Shown here: positions 35,956-49,309 of the stretch, piece by piece | Layout of the letters: every line of letters starts with the position of its first letter | How positions within the stretch are numbered: the first letter of the stretch is position 1 | Origin: Callorhinus ursinus | Taxonomy: Eukaryota; Chordata; Mammalia; Carnivora; Otariidae | Reading direction: 5' to 3' | Assembly (NCBI RefSeq): GCF_003265705.1 | Contig: NW_020313005.1 | Location: forward strand, 16,374,109-16,438,108 | DNA: 64,000 bases | Position numbers and translations under genes: made by a program | The notes under the pieces: model-generated | What the model saw: only the letters and a program-made list of their open reading frames with translations | The model's database searches: none | What the model was told of the DNA's origin: nothing

Positions 35956-36309
35956 AGCAGAGCCCATAACTGCTCTCTTAAATTGGGTCTGAATCCAGTG
36001 AGTCTTTTCTTAGTTACTGACATTATATCCATCCAGAAACTCAACTAGGAACCAATCCCTACAGTCCATCCAGGGGCATCCACATCCCTGGACTGCTGGG
36101 GTGCACTTCCAAATGGTCATACAACGTTGGCTCCCTTTCAGTTCCCTCTGCATCCTGCCTGCAGAATGGCCATGCATGTTCCCTTCTCCCACTCGAGGCA
36201 TCTTCCATAGTCAAAGCTGCTCTGAAGAGTCTGTTGGTCTCTGCATATTCTGGCCTTCCTCTCCTCCTCCAACCTCGTCTGTCCCACTGGTCCACTCATT
36301 TTCTATCCT

Positions 36310-36715
36310 CTAGCCATCTGTACCTTCTTTTAGTTCCTTAAATGTTCATGGTCATTTCCCACATGTGCCGTTTCCTCTGCATGGGATACTCCTTTCTGTC
36401 CAGACCTAATTAACTTCTTCTTCAGATCTCAGATGAAATATCTCCTCCCCCAGGAAGCCTTCCCTGACCTGTTCATCCAGGTTATGCTGCCCATTTCTCT
36501 TCTCTTAATACAACATATCTCCATTTCAAGGCAATCATCACAATTATAGTTGATATCTATGTATATGATTATTTAACAAAAGTCTTTGCCTCCCTCTAGA
36601 TTTTAAACTCAGGAGGCCAGAGTCTGCCTGGTGTTGCTTTCCAGTGTGTCTTAAGTGCCAAGTTTAGGGTCTGGCGCAAGAGAGTTCCTCAATGAAGGGT
36701 GGTTGGATCCTCTTA
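36310..36715 (+). mobile_element. L2 3' end
   Basis: CCTCTGCATGGGATACTCC, ATCTCCTCCCCCAGGAAGCC, TTCCCTGACCTGTTCATCC and AGAGAGTTCCTCAATGAAG follow the sense L2 3' order. Confidence 0.85.
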
Positions 36716-36724
36716 CAATGATGG

Positions 36725-36940
36725 CAGCATCAATTGGGTATTTCTATATGCCAGGCACTGTGCTTAGTGCTGAACACATTTTGTCATTGATTCTCATAGT
36801 GGTGTAGGGAGATAGCTACTTTTCATATCTCCACTTTACAGATGAGGAAACTGATGGGGGGAGAGGCTTGGCACCCTGCCTGAGATACCACATGTCAGAG
36901 CCAGTTCCTGAATCCAGGTCTGCTCATTTGTTTACATGAG
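36725..36940 (-). mobile_element. MIR
   Basis: ATGCCAGGCACTGTGCTTAG, ACTTTACAGATGAGGAAACTG, CATGTCAGAGCCAG and TGAATCCAGGTCTGCTC. Confidence 0.9.
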
Positions 36941-37589
36941 GATCTGCTGCCTCTGCAATGCTGATTGCTTGGCCATCTCTTTATCTGAGAACTTGAAAGA
37001 AGAAATCAAACCCTTAGTTATGCATGAAATGGCCCACTCCTCTACCACAAAGATATTTTAAGTATAATTTTACTTGACTGAAACAAAAGTTATTTGTGAC
37101 TGTATTAAACATGAGTTTCCTTGTTTCTGATTTTTTAATGACTGAAACAGGACAATGGGCAAAACCAGACAACATAAAGCCAAGTATAAAGTGCCCTAGG
37201 TCATGCCACAGGGAACACTCTAGGACAAGGGCTTAGGGACTCAGGGAGGCAGGTAGGAATGAGGCTAGAAAAGACAAATCAAGACATAAAGGAGGGAAGA
37301 ATCTAAAGTTCAGTCAAGAGAGCTGGAAGAGCACTCACTCTGTGGTTTTATTCAAGCCCAGGCTCTGGAGGAGAAACTTCTCATCAGCATGACAGGTCAG
37401 AGACAGAGTTTGATGAAGAGTTCCAGAGTGAAATCCTGGGAAGCAATCTGCTCAAGGTCACTGTGGGGGTGGAGAGGAGTAGTTTCCATCTGGCATGTGA
37501 GCCAGGAAATTTCCAACTGGGAATCCGCAGGATCAGCCTGAGATTGAGACTTGCTAGAAATCAATAAGCCAGGTTGTTGCAGAGCCAGT

Positions 37590-37800
37590 AATGACAACGG
37601 CTGCCATTTATTGAGTTCTTAAGCACTGGGCTAAGTGCTTTACAGACTTTCTCTCACTCCTCATGGCCACCCTGCCAGATGGACATTGTGATCTTAATTC
37701 ATCAGGTAAGGAAGTAGAGACTCAGAGAGGGAAAGATGTATGTCTAAGAACACACAGCTAGATTCCAACCAGGCCTCTCTGATCCCAAAGTGTCTTTGCC
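37590..37800 (-). mobile_element. MIR
   Basis: TTATTGAGTTCTTAAGCACTG, GGCTAAGTGCTTTACAGAC, GAAGTAGAGACTCAGAGAGG and AACACACAGCTAGATTCC. Confidence 0.88.
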
Positions 37801-37869
37801 ATCTGCATTTTGCCTCTGAATATGGTCTATGACTTGTGATGCAAAAATGATTTTGTACAAAACCTAGCA

Positions 37870-37980
37870 TACTCATTTATTCATGTCTGCACTCATGCAT
37901 TTATTCCATACACATTTACTGAACACCCCTTGAAGATGAAGGCTGGGGTTCAGAACACAGTACTGAGAACGTCCTTACCC
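37870..37980 (-). mobile_element. L2-class fragment (antisense)
   Basis: ACTCATTTATTCATGTCTGC, then TACTGAACACCCCTTGAAG fits an antisense L2 terminus. Confidence 0.45.
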
Positions 37981-38545
37981 AAGAGATGCAAGAAGCAAAA
38001 GTAGTGATCATGGCACCAAATGCGAGTTTCCTGTTTCCTGGCATTCAAGGTGGTGACATCACAAGCTGTGATAGGATAATTTTTTTCCCAACGAAAATGG
38101 CACAAAGCGAGGAGCTTGCCCAGGGCAAGGAAGCTGCCCATGGTCCTTCATCCTCCAAAGATCAGAGAACCCCAAGATGCTGCACACATGTCACCAGATG
38201 ACTATTTCCATGTTTGTGCTTCATAGGAATTTCCAAGGACTCTTGACTCAACTAGTAGTTCCTTGTCCATCAGGTGCTCTCTGGCCTCAACTGGGAAAAG
38301 GAAGTGCTCTCCCAGCTTGACTGCTTGCTTCCAAATGCCCTGCTCTCCCAAAGTCAAAACCTGTACCCAGCCTTGCTTGGTTTCATTTTGTGGAACCAGT
38401 TGCTTCACTACCCTCAACCTCCCATTATATATTTCCATCCCTGGGGGCAACAGGGAATTTTCCTTATACCATATTCAAATTTGAGAGTCCCTCTAACAAA
38501 ATTTCTGCTTAAGAAATGAGATGAAGCATCATAGAAAATAATCTA

Positions 38546-38548
<3 letters not shown>

Positions 38549-38594
<46 letters not shown>
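38549..38594. repeat. (TG)23 microsatellite
   Basis: An uninterrupted run of 23 TG dinucleotides. Confidence 0.98.
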
Positions 38595-38595
<1 letters not shown>

Positions 38596-40450
38596 TATTT
38601 TGAACAGTTTCTCTCCTGTATGAATATACCACTGAAGAATTTTCCTCTTTCATTTTTGCATCTGTGTCCTGGAAAATGATCTGAGTATCACTAAGCAGAC
38701 CCTTCCTGGGGACTTCTTCCTTCCCCTGGCTGTTATTAAAGCCCAGCTGACCTGCCCTGAATGAGGGATGGAAGCTGTTCTTTTCATTTTCTGCTGGCTT
38801 CTCTATCTGTGTATGCCTGTGAAGGTCACACATGACTTTTCACCTCCCCTGTCTCGTTTTCCAAGTTTCCTGGAACATGAACATCCCTCTTGGGTGGACA
38901 GTATTATCTGCAACTTATTATAGAAATGTAATGAAAGCATCATGAGCAGCATACTGAGATATCCAGATGGGTAATGTTGAGCCCTTGCAAAATGAGCTCT
39001 TTACTATTTATCTTACTTGGGGGGAAAGTTTGATCATTTCTAAGCCTCTGGTGGTGTTTTCTTGGGTCAGGATAAAGGCATTCTCTGGTTGTTAGCTTAT
39101 AATAATTATAGAAGGAAGATGAGAGAGAGAGAGAGATTGGGAATTTATCCCACAGGAGCAAATGAGGCCTGAGGCCTGTGGGCCCAGGGAAGTCCTATAG
39201 ATAAGTGCAGGGGGCCTGGTGGGGCTTGCAGCAGAATGGAGGATGCTTCCCTTTTTTATAAAAGGGCAGCTAGAGCATCAGATGATTTTTATTCAGACAG
39301 AATGAAGAATCAGCATGACCAGGTCTTCTTATTTTTCAAGAGTAACTGAAAATCTGCATGAGCAGATGTTTAAATACTAGCAACATATTCCATTTAAAAA
39401 GTACTGCTGGACATAGAAAATGTGTCTGAGGGTCAGATCCAGCCCTCAGGCTGCTATATGCTATTCCAAAAGAAAGGCATTAGAAACTGTGGATCAGGTC
39501 CTGGGCCTTCTTCATGGGAGGCAGTTAGAGAGGTCACCAAAACCTTTAATGAAAATGCCAGTGGAGGAAATATTTCCTCTTTGTTGTCAGAGATCAGAGC
39601 ACCAGCATTAGGAGACCCTGATGCTTTAAGGTGATGGCCAAAGGGTGGTGGCTCGAACATGCAGGGGCAAGAGGGCCCTTTGGCACAGCTGGACCCTTTG
39701 CTGCCTGCTGTGTCCAAATCTGTAGCCCTCAGCTCCAAATCCTGTCACTGGCAGTTCCTGGCAAAAGGCCCCACTAGTTGAGTTCCACCTAAAATGCTAT
39801 CAAATGGTGGTGGGAAACTCTCTTTTTTGGAAACCTTTAGGACCAGGCTGTAATTGCAGGTGGCTCCTAAAGGGACAAGTGGTAATAATGGTCAGTGAGT
39901 TAGTCCCTAAGTGACATTGAAGAGTCTAGGGTACCTCCTTGGGAATATGGGGACACTGTGCAGAGGCCATTGTGTGTGTGGATTTAGCTGCAACAAAGAG
40001 CCTCCCTCAGCTCCCATTATGGTGTTTTGCCACAATATTAATGAAGTTATTTTCTCTGGTGACACATTTCTGATAAGAACATACGCGTTTCAGGAGGCTC
40101 TGGAAATAGTGATGTCAAGCAGCAAGAGATTCATCTGGAAAGGAGGCCAAGGTTCATTGACATATGTTGACTGGGTCATCCTCCTTTGCTCCAGGGTTGC
40201 TAGGGCCACAGGCCACTTTTCCTGGAGAGTTCAAAACCTGCGTGGTGGAAGTTATGAGAGACACACACAGTTTTGTTAAAGATAACAAAAGGAGAACAAG
40301 TACACTCGAAACTCTGTTCTATGTGAATGAAGTCCACATAACCTCCTCTTCAGACTCTGATCTCTCATTTTATACCAGCTTCTGTGTTCCAGGCATGACA
40401 AAGATTTGGGGGAGAATTGTTCATTCCAGGGAGTACCCAGCATACCCCTC
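38596..40450. other. No gene recognised
   Basis: Unique-looking sequence. GA run at 39120-39135. Overlapping frames at 39420-39738 and 39911-40592 match nothing known. Confidence 0.5.
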
Positions 40451-40490
40451 AAAAAAAAAAAAAAGAGAGAGAGAGAGAGAGGGAGAAAGA
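40451..40490. repeat. A-tract and (GA)n low-complexity
   Basis: A14 followed by (GA)n and GGGAGAAAGAAAG. Confidence 0.85.
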
Positions 40491-42718
40491 AAGCTTTATT
40501 CACAACTTCCACTCCTGACAATTGCAGTTCAAAAGTATAGCCTTCTGAGCAGGGGCATCTTTAGGTTAGCATCCGAACTTGTGAGTCTTTAGTCTAACTG
40601 AACTTTGGAACCTCGGAGGCTCTTACATCCTTCAAGGAAATATTGAAAGCAGAAGCAAGTGTGTCAAACACAGGTACCTAGTGAAGCTTGAAGAATCTAA
40701 TTTTGCAGGAGGGCATCTTCATATAAATGTTGCAGTTCTGCTGTAAAGTAAGTCAACCCTCTGCTGAGGAGGGAAATCAGATTCATTTCAGTCTTGAGCT
40801 ATCCACAATTTCCCCTTCAAATAGATGGAGCCTGAGTTTGTTTTTTTCCCTGTTATTACTACTTGGTCCAGTGTTTCCATTTTAAAAGGTGTGCATGTGG
40901 ACTGAACCAAAACAGGGATTATTTAAAATACTGTGCCTGCTGATTTCATTTAAATGGCCCCAATATCTTTGGCTAATAGTAAGTGCATTTTTAGTAAAAC
41001 ACACAGGCCAGAGAATTTAATACCTGCCGCAACAACAGTAATATGGGGCATTTGTAGGACCAGTTATTGTTTTCCAGAGATTTTCCCATTTGTTCCTTGA
41101 TTTGCTCCCTCCCTTTCCTGGGAAATGTAGAGCAGGATGGCAAGGCCATGACGTCTTCTATAGTGACTCAGTTTTCTGTTCAGAAGACTTCTGTCCATCT
41201 TCTCATTGTGTGCAGTGGGTGCTCAGCAATTAAATGTTCAGTAAATGTTACTTGAAAATAAGCTAACATGGCTCATGACTAGATGCTGATTTCATTTGCC
41301 ACGTAGAAAGACACACGTTGAGGTGAAATAATACCTCTTAGGTTCCTCAGCCGCTTTACCACATTGAATATGTGATACTCCCAGCCCCCAGAGATGGGAG
41401 ACAAACTTGTTCCTGCATCTCTGTGAAGCTTTAGAATGGATTCCGGGTATAATCTTTTAGAGAATGTATGCATTGCCTGTGCACTGACTGTTGGTTTCTG
41501 GAAAGAAGTGAATGTGGAATTAAGTGCCTCATGGCTAGAAAATGTCAGAACCTAGGTTATAACCTAAGTATATGATTCATAGTGGTACACTTTTTAATTA
41601 CCTGAGCTTTATCTTAAAATTGGTTAGAGTAGCAGGCACAACCCTGAAGTCCCTGTCACACAGTCTCTGGGGCCAGCCTTTGCTAACAAGGCCTCCTGCC
41701 TCTCCTGAGTTCCTATCCAGCAAGAACACTTCTTTGGGTCTTGAGCCTCACACAAAGGGTCAGTGTCAGCAATATCTGAGCACATGAGTGGGGGAGGGGT
41801 GAAGACTGAGATGTTGTCTCTGTGCTGGACGCCTCTGAGCAAGTGGGCTTGGGCTGGGTGGGGCGAAAGCAGCAGCTGGTGTGATGGAGAGGCTGGAGGG
41901 GTTGGGAGGCAGAAAGAGAAAGAGACACAGTTAAAATTCTCTGCCATTGCCTGACCATGTCCCCTTGGTAGCCATGTAGTCAGGGAATGTGTAACTGTGT
42001 GTTTTTCTTTTTCTCCACCCCCCTCCCCGCCTTTCTCTTTTTCCTCCCCCAAATGCAAATCAATAGATGTGTATTCACAGACTAACACGATGTCAAGGAG
42101 AGAAGAGTAGCCTTTTCATCCAGAGAAGAGTGCAGGGAGCAGCCCCTCCACACAGGGAGGAAAGGAAGACAGGAAATGAGAGGGGGAGAGAAAGGACAGA
42201 GAGAGAAAAGGAGACCAAATCTGGGGAGAAGATGGTGGATGGCGCTCTGGGAAGGCATGGTTGTTTGGCCATGCCTTCTCACTTCCACATGGTGTAGACA
42301 TCCTTTCATCTTCCTGCACTTCACCTTGGAAAAGGGGTAATGACTTTTTCCCCCAATAGCTAGAATATTTCAGTTCTTGCTTTAAAGTTGTTCTCGGAAA
42401 AAAAATGCATACATAGGTGAAAATCGGATACCATTTTCTTCAATACCTAGCTAAAATTTGATCAGGCATATCTAGGTGAAAGTCTTTATGATAATGTGAG
42501 GTTGGATAATATATTGTCTTGAACAAATCTAGCTAGTTTCTGGGCTGTAAGTGAACCAGGGTGATGCTTATGTGATTAGTAACAACAACAAGAACAAAAA
42601 TAATGATTGAAAGGAGTGTTCATTGTCGGAATTGACTGATCAGAAAGAGAATATGTGGATTGTAGTCCCGGCTTCTTCCTTGACTTCTGGGTCTTTTGGG
42701 GCACATATTTCAATTGCA
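40491..42718. other. No gene recognised; pyrimidine and purine tracts near 42000-42235
   Basis: No exon supported. A pyrimidine tract (42001-42052) is followed about 60 bp later by a purine-rich tract (42116-42235). The 154-codon minus frame at 41624-42088 overlaps these tracts and has no domain. Confidence 0.45.
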
Positions 42719-42838
42719 GGGGTACCTGGCTGGCACAATTGGAAGAGCATGTGACTCTTGATCTCAGGGTCATGAGTTTGAGCCCCACTTTGGATGTAGA
42801 GATTACTTAAAAGGAATGAATAAATTAAAACATAAAAA
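42719..42838 (+). mobile_element. Short CAN-SINE
   Basis: GGGTACCTGGCTGGCACAAT, ATGTGACTCTTGATCTCAGG, TTTGAGCCCCACTTTGGATG and AGAGATTACTTAAAAGG, the short type lacking a CT body. AATTGCA duplications are at 42712-42718 and 42839-42845. Confidence 0.9.
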
Positions 42839-42845
42839 AATTGCA

Positions 42846-43879
42846 ATGCCTCCTTATTTCTCTACCTGGAAAATGGGGCTGATTAACCCCACCTCTATGT
42901 TACTTCACATGGGGATGAAATAAGTAACTGTGATTTTAAATGTCCAAATCTTCGATGTGCATATCAGCAACATTAGCTCCTATTTCAGTTACTCCAATTT
43001 ATGCAGGATTTTAGCTATATTGGAAAAATAGCCTTTTATTCCAGGTGTTTTGAGATTTTTTTCTGTAATCTCCTTTTTCCTTTATGGCACAAAGTGTCTG
43101 AACTAGTGTGCAATTAATCATGGAAGGCTGGCCTCCATTTTGGCCTGCAGTGTCTTCTCAAATCCCACAAAAATGATAACAAAGGGTTAAAAAGGTAAAA
43201 AGGACAAAAAGTTGGAAGAAGAAGTGAAAGTGGTTGAGAAATGGATTTGCCTTTGAGAAAGAAAGGAATGAGTGCAGCTGATTTAGTAAAATAAATAAAT
43301 AAATAAAAATCAAAATAAAATAAAATAAAGCTGAGGTGTAAGGGTCTGCAGAGGATGTGATAGATAGAACTATGTGGGTTTATACCCAGGGCGGCTCAGG
43401 AATGATGGGTACCTTGAAAGGCAGAAATGGGGAGGGATGAGTTAAAAGCCTATTTGAAACAACTCCACCCCAGAATGCTCTGCTTTTCCTATTTCCAATG
43501 AATGGGAAATTTATTTATTTAATTTTTTTTTGAAGGAATTGAAGAAGAAAGTCTCCAAGCTCAACCACAGGAGACAGTTGAGGTAACCTGGTGAAAACAG
43601 AGAAGTTGAGGATCTCCATCCTGAATGGTGAAACCCACTGGATCACTTTCAGAATGCTGGAAACAAGGATTTTACCATCCTGGTAGGTAGGAGGCCTCAT
43701 TTGGAGAAACTTGAGTGGCTCAAGACAAACAGACCTACAACTACTGAACTTTGGGGGAAAATGGTTCCAAGGCCATTTCTTGCCTGATAATCTTTGAAGG
43801 GTCCACTAGTAAATAAACTCAACTGGTAAACACAGATTCCAGCCAGTCTATTATTGCTTTATTTGTAAATATGAAAGGA
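42846..43879. other. No gene recognised
   Basis: Unique-looking sequence with an AAAT/AAAATA simple run at 43287-43330. Confidence 0.5.
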
Positions 43880-45350
43880 AGACCAAGCTTTCTTACATGA
43901 AAGACAGATATAAAAACAAATGAGCAGAATAAAAGAAAATTTAAAAAATAAAATAAAAAAAGGAAGAGCAAAAGGAAATATTACCATGTATTGATAAATA
44001 CCCTTAGCGAAGATACTGTAACTGTAGAACAAGAATAGGGCACTGTAAAAAATCAGGCAACTAAGAAGACAGTTTGAAATTAATAATTTGATAATGAAAA
44101 TTTTTTAAAAATCAGGATAAATGGAAACTAAAATTTTAAGAACATCTTGAAAAAGAAAAGAAAGGAGAATATATAAGAAAATTAGGGAACTAATCCTGAA
44201 GACTGAGTCATTTAATAGAAATTCCACAAAGAATGAATAGCAGAGAGGAGAGAAAAACTTCAAAGTCATAATACAAAAAAATTAAAAATTCCCAGAGTTG
44301 AAGAACATGGAATTTCTATAGTGGAAGAGTGTGCTGAGTGCCTGACGCAATGAAAGAAAACAGATCCATATAAAGAATTTTGTCTTTGTGATATTTTGGA
44401 AAGCCATGGATAAAAAGAATATTCTAAATGTTTACTGAGAGAAAACCAAGACATTTCACATACAAATAAACACAATTTGACATAAATCATACTTTTCAAC
44501 AACTCTTAAAATTAGAGGAAAATGCAGAAATAGCTTCAAAATTTCAAGAGCATATTAATTTTCAACATAGAATTCTATTTGCCACTGAACTAACTATACT
44601 TAAGTTGAGTGAGATTAGAATAAAGCCATTTTTGAATATTCAAGGTCCCTCTGCAAATGACCACCTATGAATGCTTTCTCAGCAAACTATTAAAGGATGC
44701 GTTTCATTAAATAAAGAAGAACACCAAGAAAGAAGGAAACCTACATCCAGAAAACACGGGAGAGATATAGGGAATTGGATGCTCTTAGTAAAGGGAAGTC
44801 CCAGACAGCTGAGGGCCAGGTGGATGGAAACTTTCAGAAAGAATGCCTTTAAAACATGATGCTGATAGATTACTAGGTGTTTTTAACTATACTGAGAGGA
44901 ATTTTAGAATTCTGCAGGAGGGTTGGAGAGATTTAATTATAAGTCCATAAAAGATTCAGCAAATGAAACAAAAAGACAATATCATCTCTGGGAAAAGCAA
45001 AAAGTTGCACACGAAAATAGTTAAATAATCATAACGATGTAAAATACTTAAATATTGATGTAATTAAAAATTGTGACATTTATATCGAGTTGATGGAAGG
45101 AGGACAATTGTGGAGGTCGGTGGTGAACAGGGCTAAATCCTTATCTTCTGTGGTAAAAAGTAAATAGATAATTTTAAAAATTGTTAAATCAAGAAATAGC
45201 AGAATAAACAGATTTTTAAAAAGAACAAGTAAAAGAGGTAGAAGTGGCTGCTCTTGAGGAGTGGAATTTGGAATGCTGTTTTCAATCATAAGCCTTCAGT
45301 ACTAGTAATTTGTTAAATCATGTAATATATTCTTTTATCAAAGTTTTTTA
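43880..45350 (+). mobile_element. HAL1/L1-type LINE remnant
   Basis: A-rich sense-strand LINE sequence: AATTCCCAGAGTTGAAGAAC, GAGTGTGCTGAGTGCCTGAC, AGAGAAAACCAAGACATTTC, CATAGAATTCTATTTGCC and TAGAATAAAGCCATTTTTG are characteristic of an old L1-derived family of this type. No ORF survives beyond about 62 codons. Confidence 0.65.
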
Positions 45351-45439
45351 AATGAGAAAAAGTGTGATTCTGGCAGCCATGTAGAAGATCTTTATGATGG
45401 CTTTAAGTAAGTGCATCAAAGATCTTTCAGGTAGGATGG

Positions 45440-45660
45440 AAAAACTTCAGTCTTTGGAGTCAGACAGCTCTGAGTACAAATCTCAACTCTGTCACTTCTC
45501 TGTTGGGCCTGGGGGAAGTCCTAGTTGACATGTCTGGAAATTGTGTGTCATAGGTCTACTTTGTGGAAGGAATTGGTGTGAAAAGTAGACACCATGCATA
45601 TTAGCCATCTAGCAGGGAAAGTGACACATAGTGGGTATTTCATAAATGGTATTTTTTGTT
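45440..45660 (+). mobile_element. MIR
   Basis: CAGTCTTTGGAGTCAGACAGC, GTACAAATCTCAACTCTGTC, and near the end CATAGTGGGTATTTCATAAATG. Confidence 0.75.
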
Positions 45661-46119
45661 AAAATTATCACAGACATGACCAAGATATTTTGTAAACATG
45701 TTAAAAGACCAGAAGTGACACACCCTTTGTGAGCAGTCCCCGTGACTTCAGAAGAAGGGTTTACTCTTCCAGTCATAAGCCAGGTGCTTAATCAATTCTT
45801 GCTCCTCTGAACTAAATGGTACCTTTGTGGCTTATAGGAGTTATTGTTCCTTTCAGAGTCTTTAACATGCTCTGAGGAGGCTCCAGTTCATTTTGGAATA
45901 TTTAAAGCTAAAATGACAGAGTCTGGTTTTAATCTGCAGTATTTTACCATCTGTACCTTTTTTATTATTAACAAGAAAAAACCTCAATGTTACAATATCT
46001 AGAATTCCATTCTTCCTTGTCCCTTAGTCAGGCTGCAAATGTAGTGATCCATCATCCGAACACTATTTGCGGAGTTGATTTCAGTACAAAGTTGCTAAAT
46101 GCGAATTGCAAGAAAGAGC

Positions 46120-46540
46120 CTTTAGTGTCTCTGCAAGTCAGGCCCCTGCCTTGGGGCTTCGGCACAGGCTGTGCTTTCTGCCAGGAACAATCTCTGCTTC
46201 TTTCCTCCCGGCCAGTTCTTACTCTAATCCAGTTTAGAAGTCGCTTCTTGGAGCATCCTCCCACACTCTCCATCTCCACTTTGTTTTGTGCTTTCCTACA
46301 ACTTAATATGTTTTCTACAATCACTTAACACAAATGTAATCAATGATATAATTAACAGATTAATATTTGTCTTTCCTAATACTCTGAATTTTAGGTGGGT
46401 GAGGACAGTTTTTTATCTTGCTTTACATTACACATCCATCACCTCTCAGACATCAGATATTTACCTGACCCACAGCAGGTACATGATGAATATTTATTCC
46501 ATGAGTGAATGAATGAATGAATGCTGAATGAATGAATATG
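46120..46540 (+). mobile_element. L2 3' end with GAAT repeat terminus
   Basis: CCCTGCCTTGGGGCTTCGGC, TTTCTGCCAGGAACAATCTC, CACAGCAGGTACATGATGAA and a GAATGAATGAATG terminus at about 46507-46540. Confidence 0.85.
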
Positions 46541-46594
46541 AAGGACCAAAGGTAGTATATAAATTTTTAAAAATGTGGATCAGAGGGAGTCCTT

Positions 46595-46660
46595 ATATTC
46601 TTTCCCCAAGGTCACACAGCTGGTAGGGAAAGAGGTAAGATGGGGATCCAGGTTTATCTC
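46595..46660 (-). mobile_element. MIR fragment
   Basis: CCCCAAGGTCACACAGCTGGTAG, then GATCCAGGTTTA. Confidence 0.65.
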
Positions 46661-47342
46661 TCATAGGAGAAGGACCCAGCAGTTACCCATCCTTCCCCAG
46701 TCCCCACCTAGCTCTAAGAAGCCGGCCACTGCCTATGAAGAAGTTGGCCTAGCAGCTGTCCCTGGTCCAGAGGAAAGAAGCATAGGCCGGAGAAAAAGTG
46801 TGACAGTTAGCCTCGCTGCACAATGGCCTGGTTTCAGTTGGTTTGTCCCCCTACCTTATTGCTATTTAAATACAGTTTTGATGATTTTGTTTGCTTTAGA
46901 GGAAGAAAAAAAAAAGATTCATAGAAGGTATAAAATTGCATATTATTTACCCCAGAGAGGAGAATCGTCCCCCTAGTAAATATGCATTGAAGCATTTTTA
47001 TTTGTATTTGTATTTTTTTAAGGTGTTTAAATAGACCCAGTAGACTGTAATCTCTCTTCTCAGAGTTGGTGCCATCTATTGATTAAATATGTATTTATAC
47101 ATTTCTTCTTCTCTTTTTTAAATAAAAGAGACATATTTTAATCATATAATAGACCTAGAAGAATTGATCAGTAAAAATACATATTTATGTGTTTCCTTAA
47201 GGAAGATTTTATTAGGCATATGCATTTTGAAAACTAAAATATTTCTTGATATATATTGATGTTTGTTAAATGTGAATTTAATTAAAGATACAGGGTGCGT
47301 GTGTGCAGGCATGTGTATATTAGGAAATAGTATGGTTGAATA

Positions 47343-47515
47343 AATAAGATTTTTTTGGTGGGGGGAGAGGGGCAGAGGGAAAGAGAGAGAGAATCTTAAG
47401 CAGGCTCCATGCCCAGCCCAAAGCCCAATGTGGGGCTCCATCTCACAATCCTGAGATCATGACCTGAGCTAAAATCAAGAGTCTGATGCTTAGGACTGAG
47501 ACACACAGGTGACCC
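47343..47515 (-). mobile_element. Diverged CAN-SINE
   Basis: AATAAGATTTTTTTGGTGGGG, AGCAGGCTCCATGCCCAGCC, ATCCTGAGATCATGACCTGAG and ACACACAGGTGACCCT: the antisense CAN-SINE with several substitutions, so older than the others. Confidence 0.85.
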
Positions 47516-47569
47516 TAAATGGGGTGTTTTCAGAACAAAAAATGTTACTCATAGGAAGTAGAGGGAAAA

Positions 47570-47765
47570 GCATAAAACTCTGATGTAAGAAAGACCTAGA
47601 TTTCTCTGTCACTTACTAGCCTTGGAGAGGGAACTTGGGGGTTTCTACAACCTAGTCTATTTCTTCCCCTGTGGAATGAGGATAGCAATAAGGGAGGTAA
47701 CACACGTGAAGTTCCTAGTATCATGTCCAGTCCAATAAAGGTTGATAAATGTTAATTCTTATCCG
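47570..47765 (+). mobile_element. MIR
   Basis: CTCTGTCACTTACTAGCCTTG, TATTTCTTCCCCTGTGGAATG, AGGATAGCAATAAGGGAGG and GATAAATGTTAATTC. Confidence 0.8.
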
Positions 47766-47939
47766 CCCAACAGCACACAAAGGGGTAGCCTGCATGTCCT
47801 TTCCAGAGAGAGGAGTTTGAGTCTGTGCACTATGCATCTCAGGAGCCTCAGAACCTAAAATGACACTTAGCACACAGTCATCACCGAGGAAGTGCCTGTT
47901 GAGGGCATAAAACGCCTCTCCCCTCCTTGTGGTTAAAGC

Positions 47940-48155
47940 CCTGTTGGTGAAGGCAGGCCTGGCCTCAAACCTAAACATGGCTCTATGCCTAAACATCTCT
48001 ATGACTTTGTGGAAGTATTTAAACTCTTTGAGCCCTATGGGAATAATAATGGCGACCTCACTAGCTTGTTGAGAAGATAAATAGGGGCTGTATGAAGCCA
48101 ATAACAGAGGACCTGGCACACAGATATTCAATAAAATGAATAAAATGAGAGTACT
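47940..48155 (+). mobile_element. MIR
   Basis: TAAACATCTCTATGACTTTG, AAACTCTTTGAGCCCTATGG, GAATAATAATGGCGACCTC and ACCTGGCACACAGATATTCA. Confidence 0.75.
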
Positions 48156-48174
48156 CAACATTATGAATTTTTTA

Positions 48175-48330
48175 GGAAGGCTTTAGAAACAGAAAAACCT
48201 GGGTTTGCAATTTGGTTGTGTCCCTAAGTAGCTGTGTGACCTTGGATAAATTACCTAACCTCTCTGAATGTTTGTTTCCTCATCTCTCAAAAAGTTATAA
48301 TGATGCTTTCTTGGAAGACAAGGCTTTGGG
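48175..48330 (+). mobile_element. MIR
   Basis: AACCTGGGTTTGCAATTTGG, GTAGCTGTGTGACCTTGGAT and ACCTAACCTCTCTGAATG. Confidence 0.85.
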
Positions 48331-49309
48331 TATAAAGTGATGATGTTTTTAAAAACCTTGGTCCACAGAGGGTGCAGAAGTGATATCTGTGACTTGTATG
48401 AGGCCATCGGTTGCCAAGCCTGACTAATTTTTCTGTTTCACGCCCAGCCCCCCGCTTTTCCTCTCCCATTAATGCAACCTAGTCCCATCAGATCTGGGCC
48501 AGGCCTAACAAGTACCCCTGCCTCAATAGACCTTGTGCACTTTTCCCAGATTAATTTCCAGAAATACACTTTCCCTTATTCATAGAGCTTCCCTGCTCAA
48601 AAAGAAATTAACTTTTTTTTTTTCCCTAGCAGCAGTAGGGAATTTCTAAATATCATTGATCTGGAATTCAAGGCCTTTTTCACTCTGTCTTCCATTTACT
48701 CCCCAAAGTCCTCCCCCAGTCTTTCCCAGAAAGGTTTCTGTCTGTGGTCTTGGAATATCCATCTAATTTTTCTGGTCTACCTAATTCCTCCACCCTTTTC
48801 AAGCCAGTTCTGTTCTCCAGAAGTTTCAGCCACTAGTTATAATTTTTATAAACTTCTGTAGGATTCTAGCATTGTTCAAAGCACTCAGGATCAATTTGTC
48901 TGTGAATGGTATGTTTGCAACTTTGGTGTATGGATTTTGACTTTATTACTTGGTGTGTGTCCCATTATCTTCTATTTAGAGTCAAAAGATATGTTAATTT
49001 TTGTCTGGTCTCTTCAAATGTACTGTATGCCCTTTCCAAACAAGAGCAATTTATATTCTTTATATCCCCAGCCTTAAAAAAGGACTTTATAATAAGTACA
49101 TACTTTGTAAGTACCAGGTGATGATTATATATATTCATCGTATGTTTTCTACTTGACTCATAAAGTTTCAGACTTGTTTATAAGGAGGCAAGTAATTAAT
49201 TGTCTTACATCTTTAAAAGCAAATGGGCTTCATTTTGCAGAAAGGGAGGAGCTCTGTCAGACTAAAAGGACTTGTTGGCAATTGGTTGTAGGCATAGCCC
49301 CTTAATAGA
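48331..49309. other. No gene recognised
   Basis: Unique-looking sequence without supported exons. Confidence 0.5.

Noticed and set aside
41624..42088. 154-codon minus-strand frame
   Set aside because: It overlaps purine/pyrimidine tracts, has competing frames on both strands and no recognisable domain.
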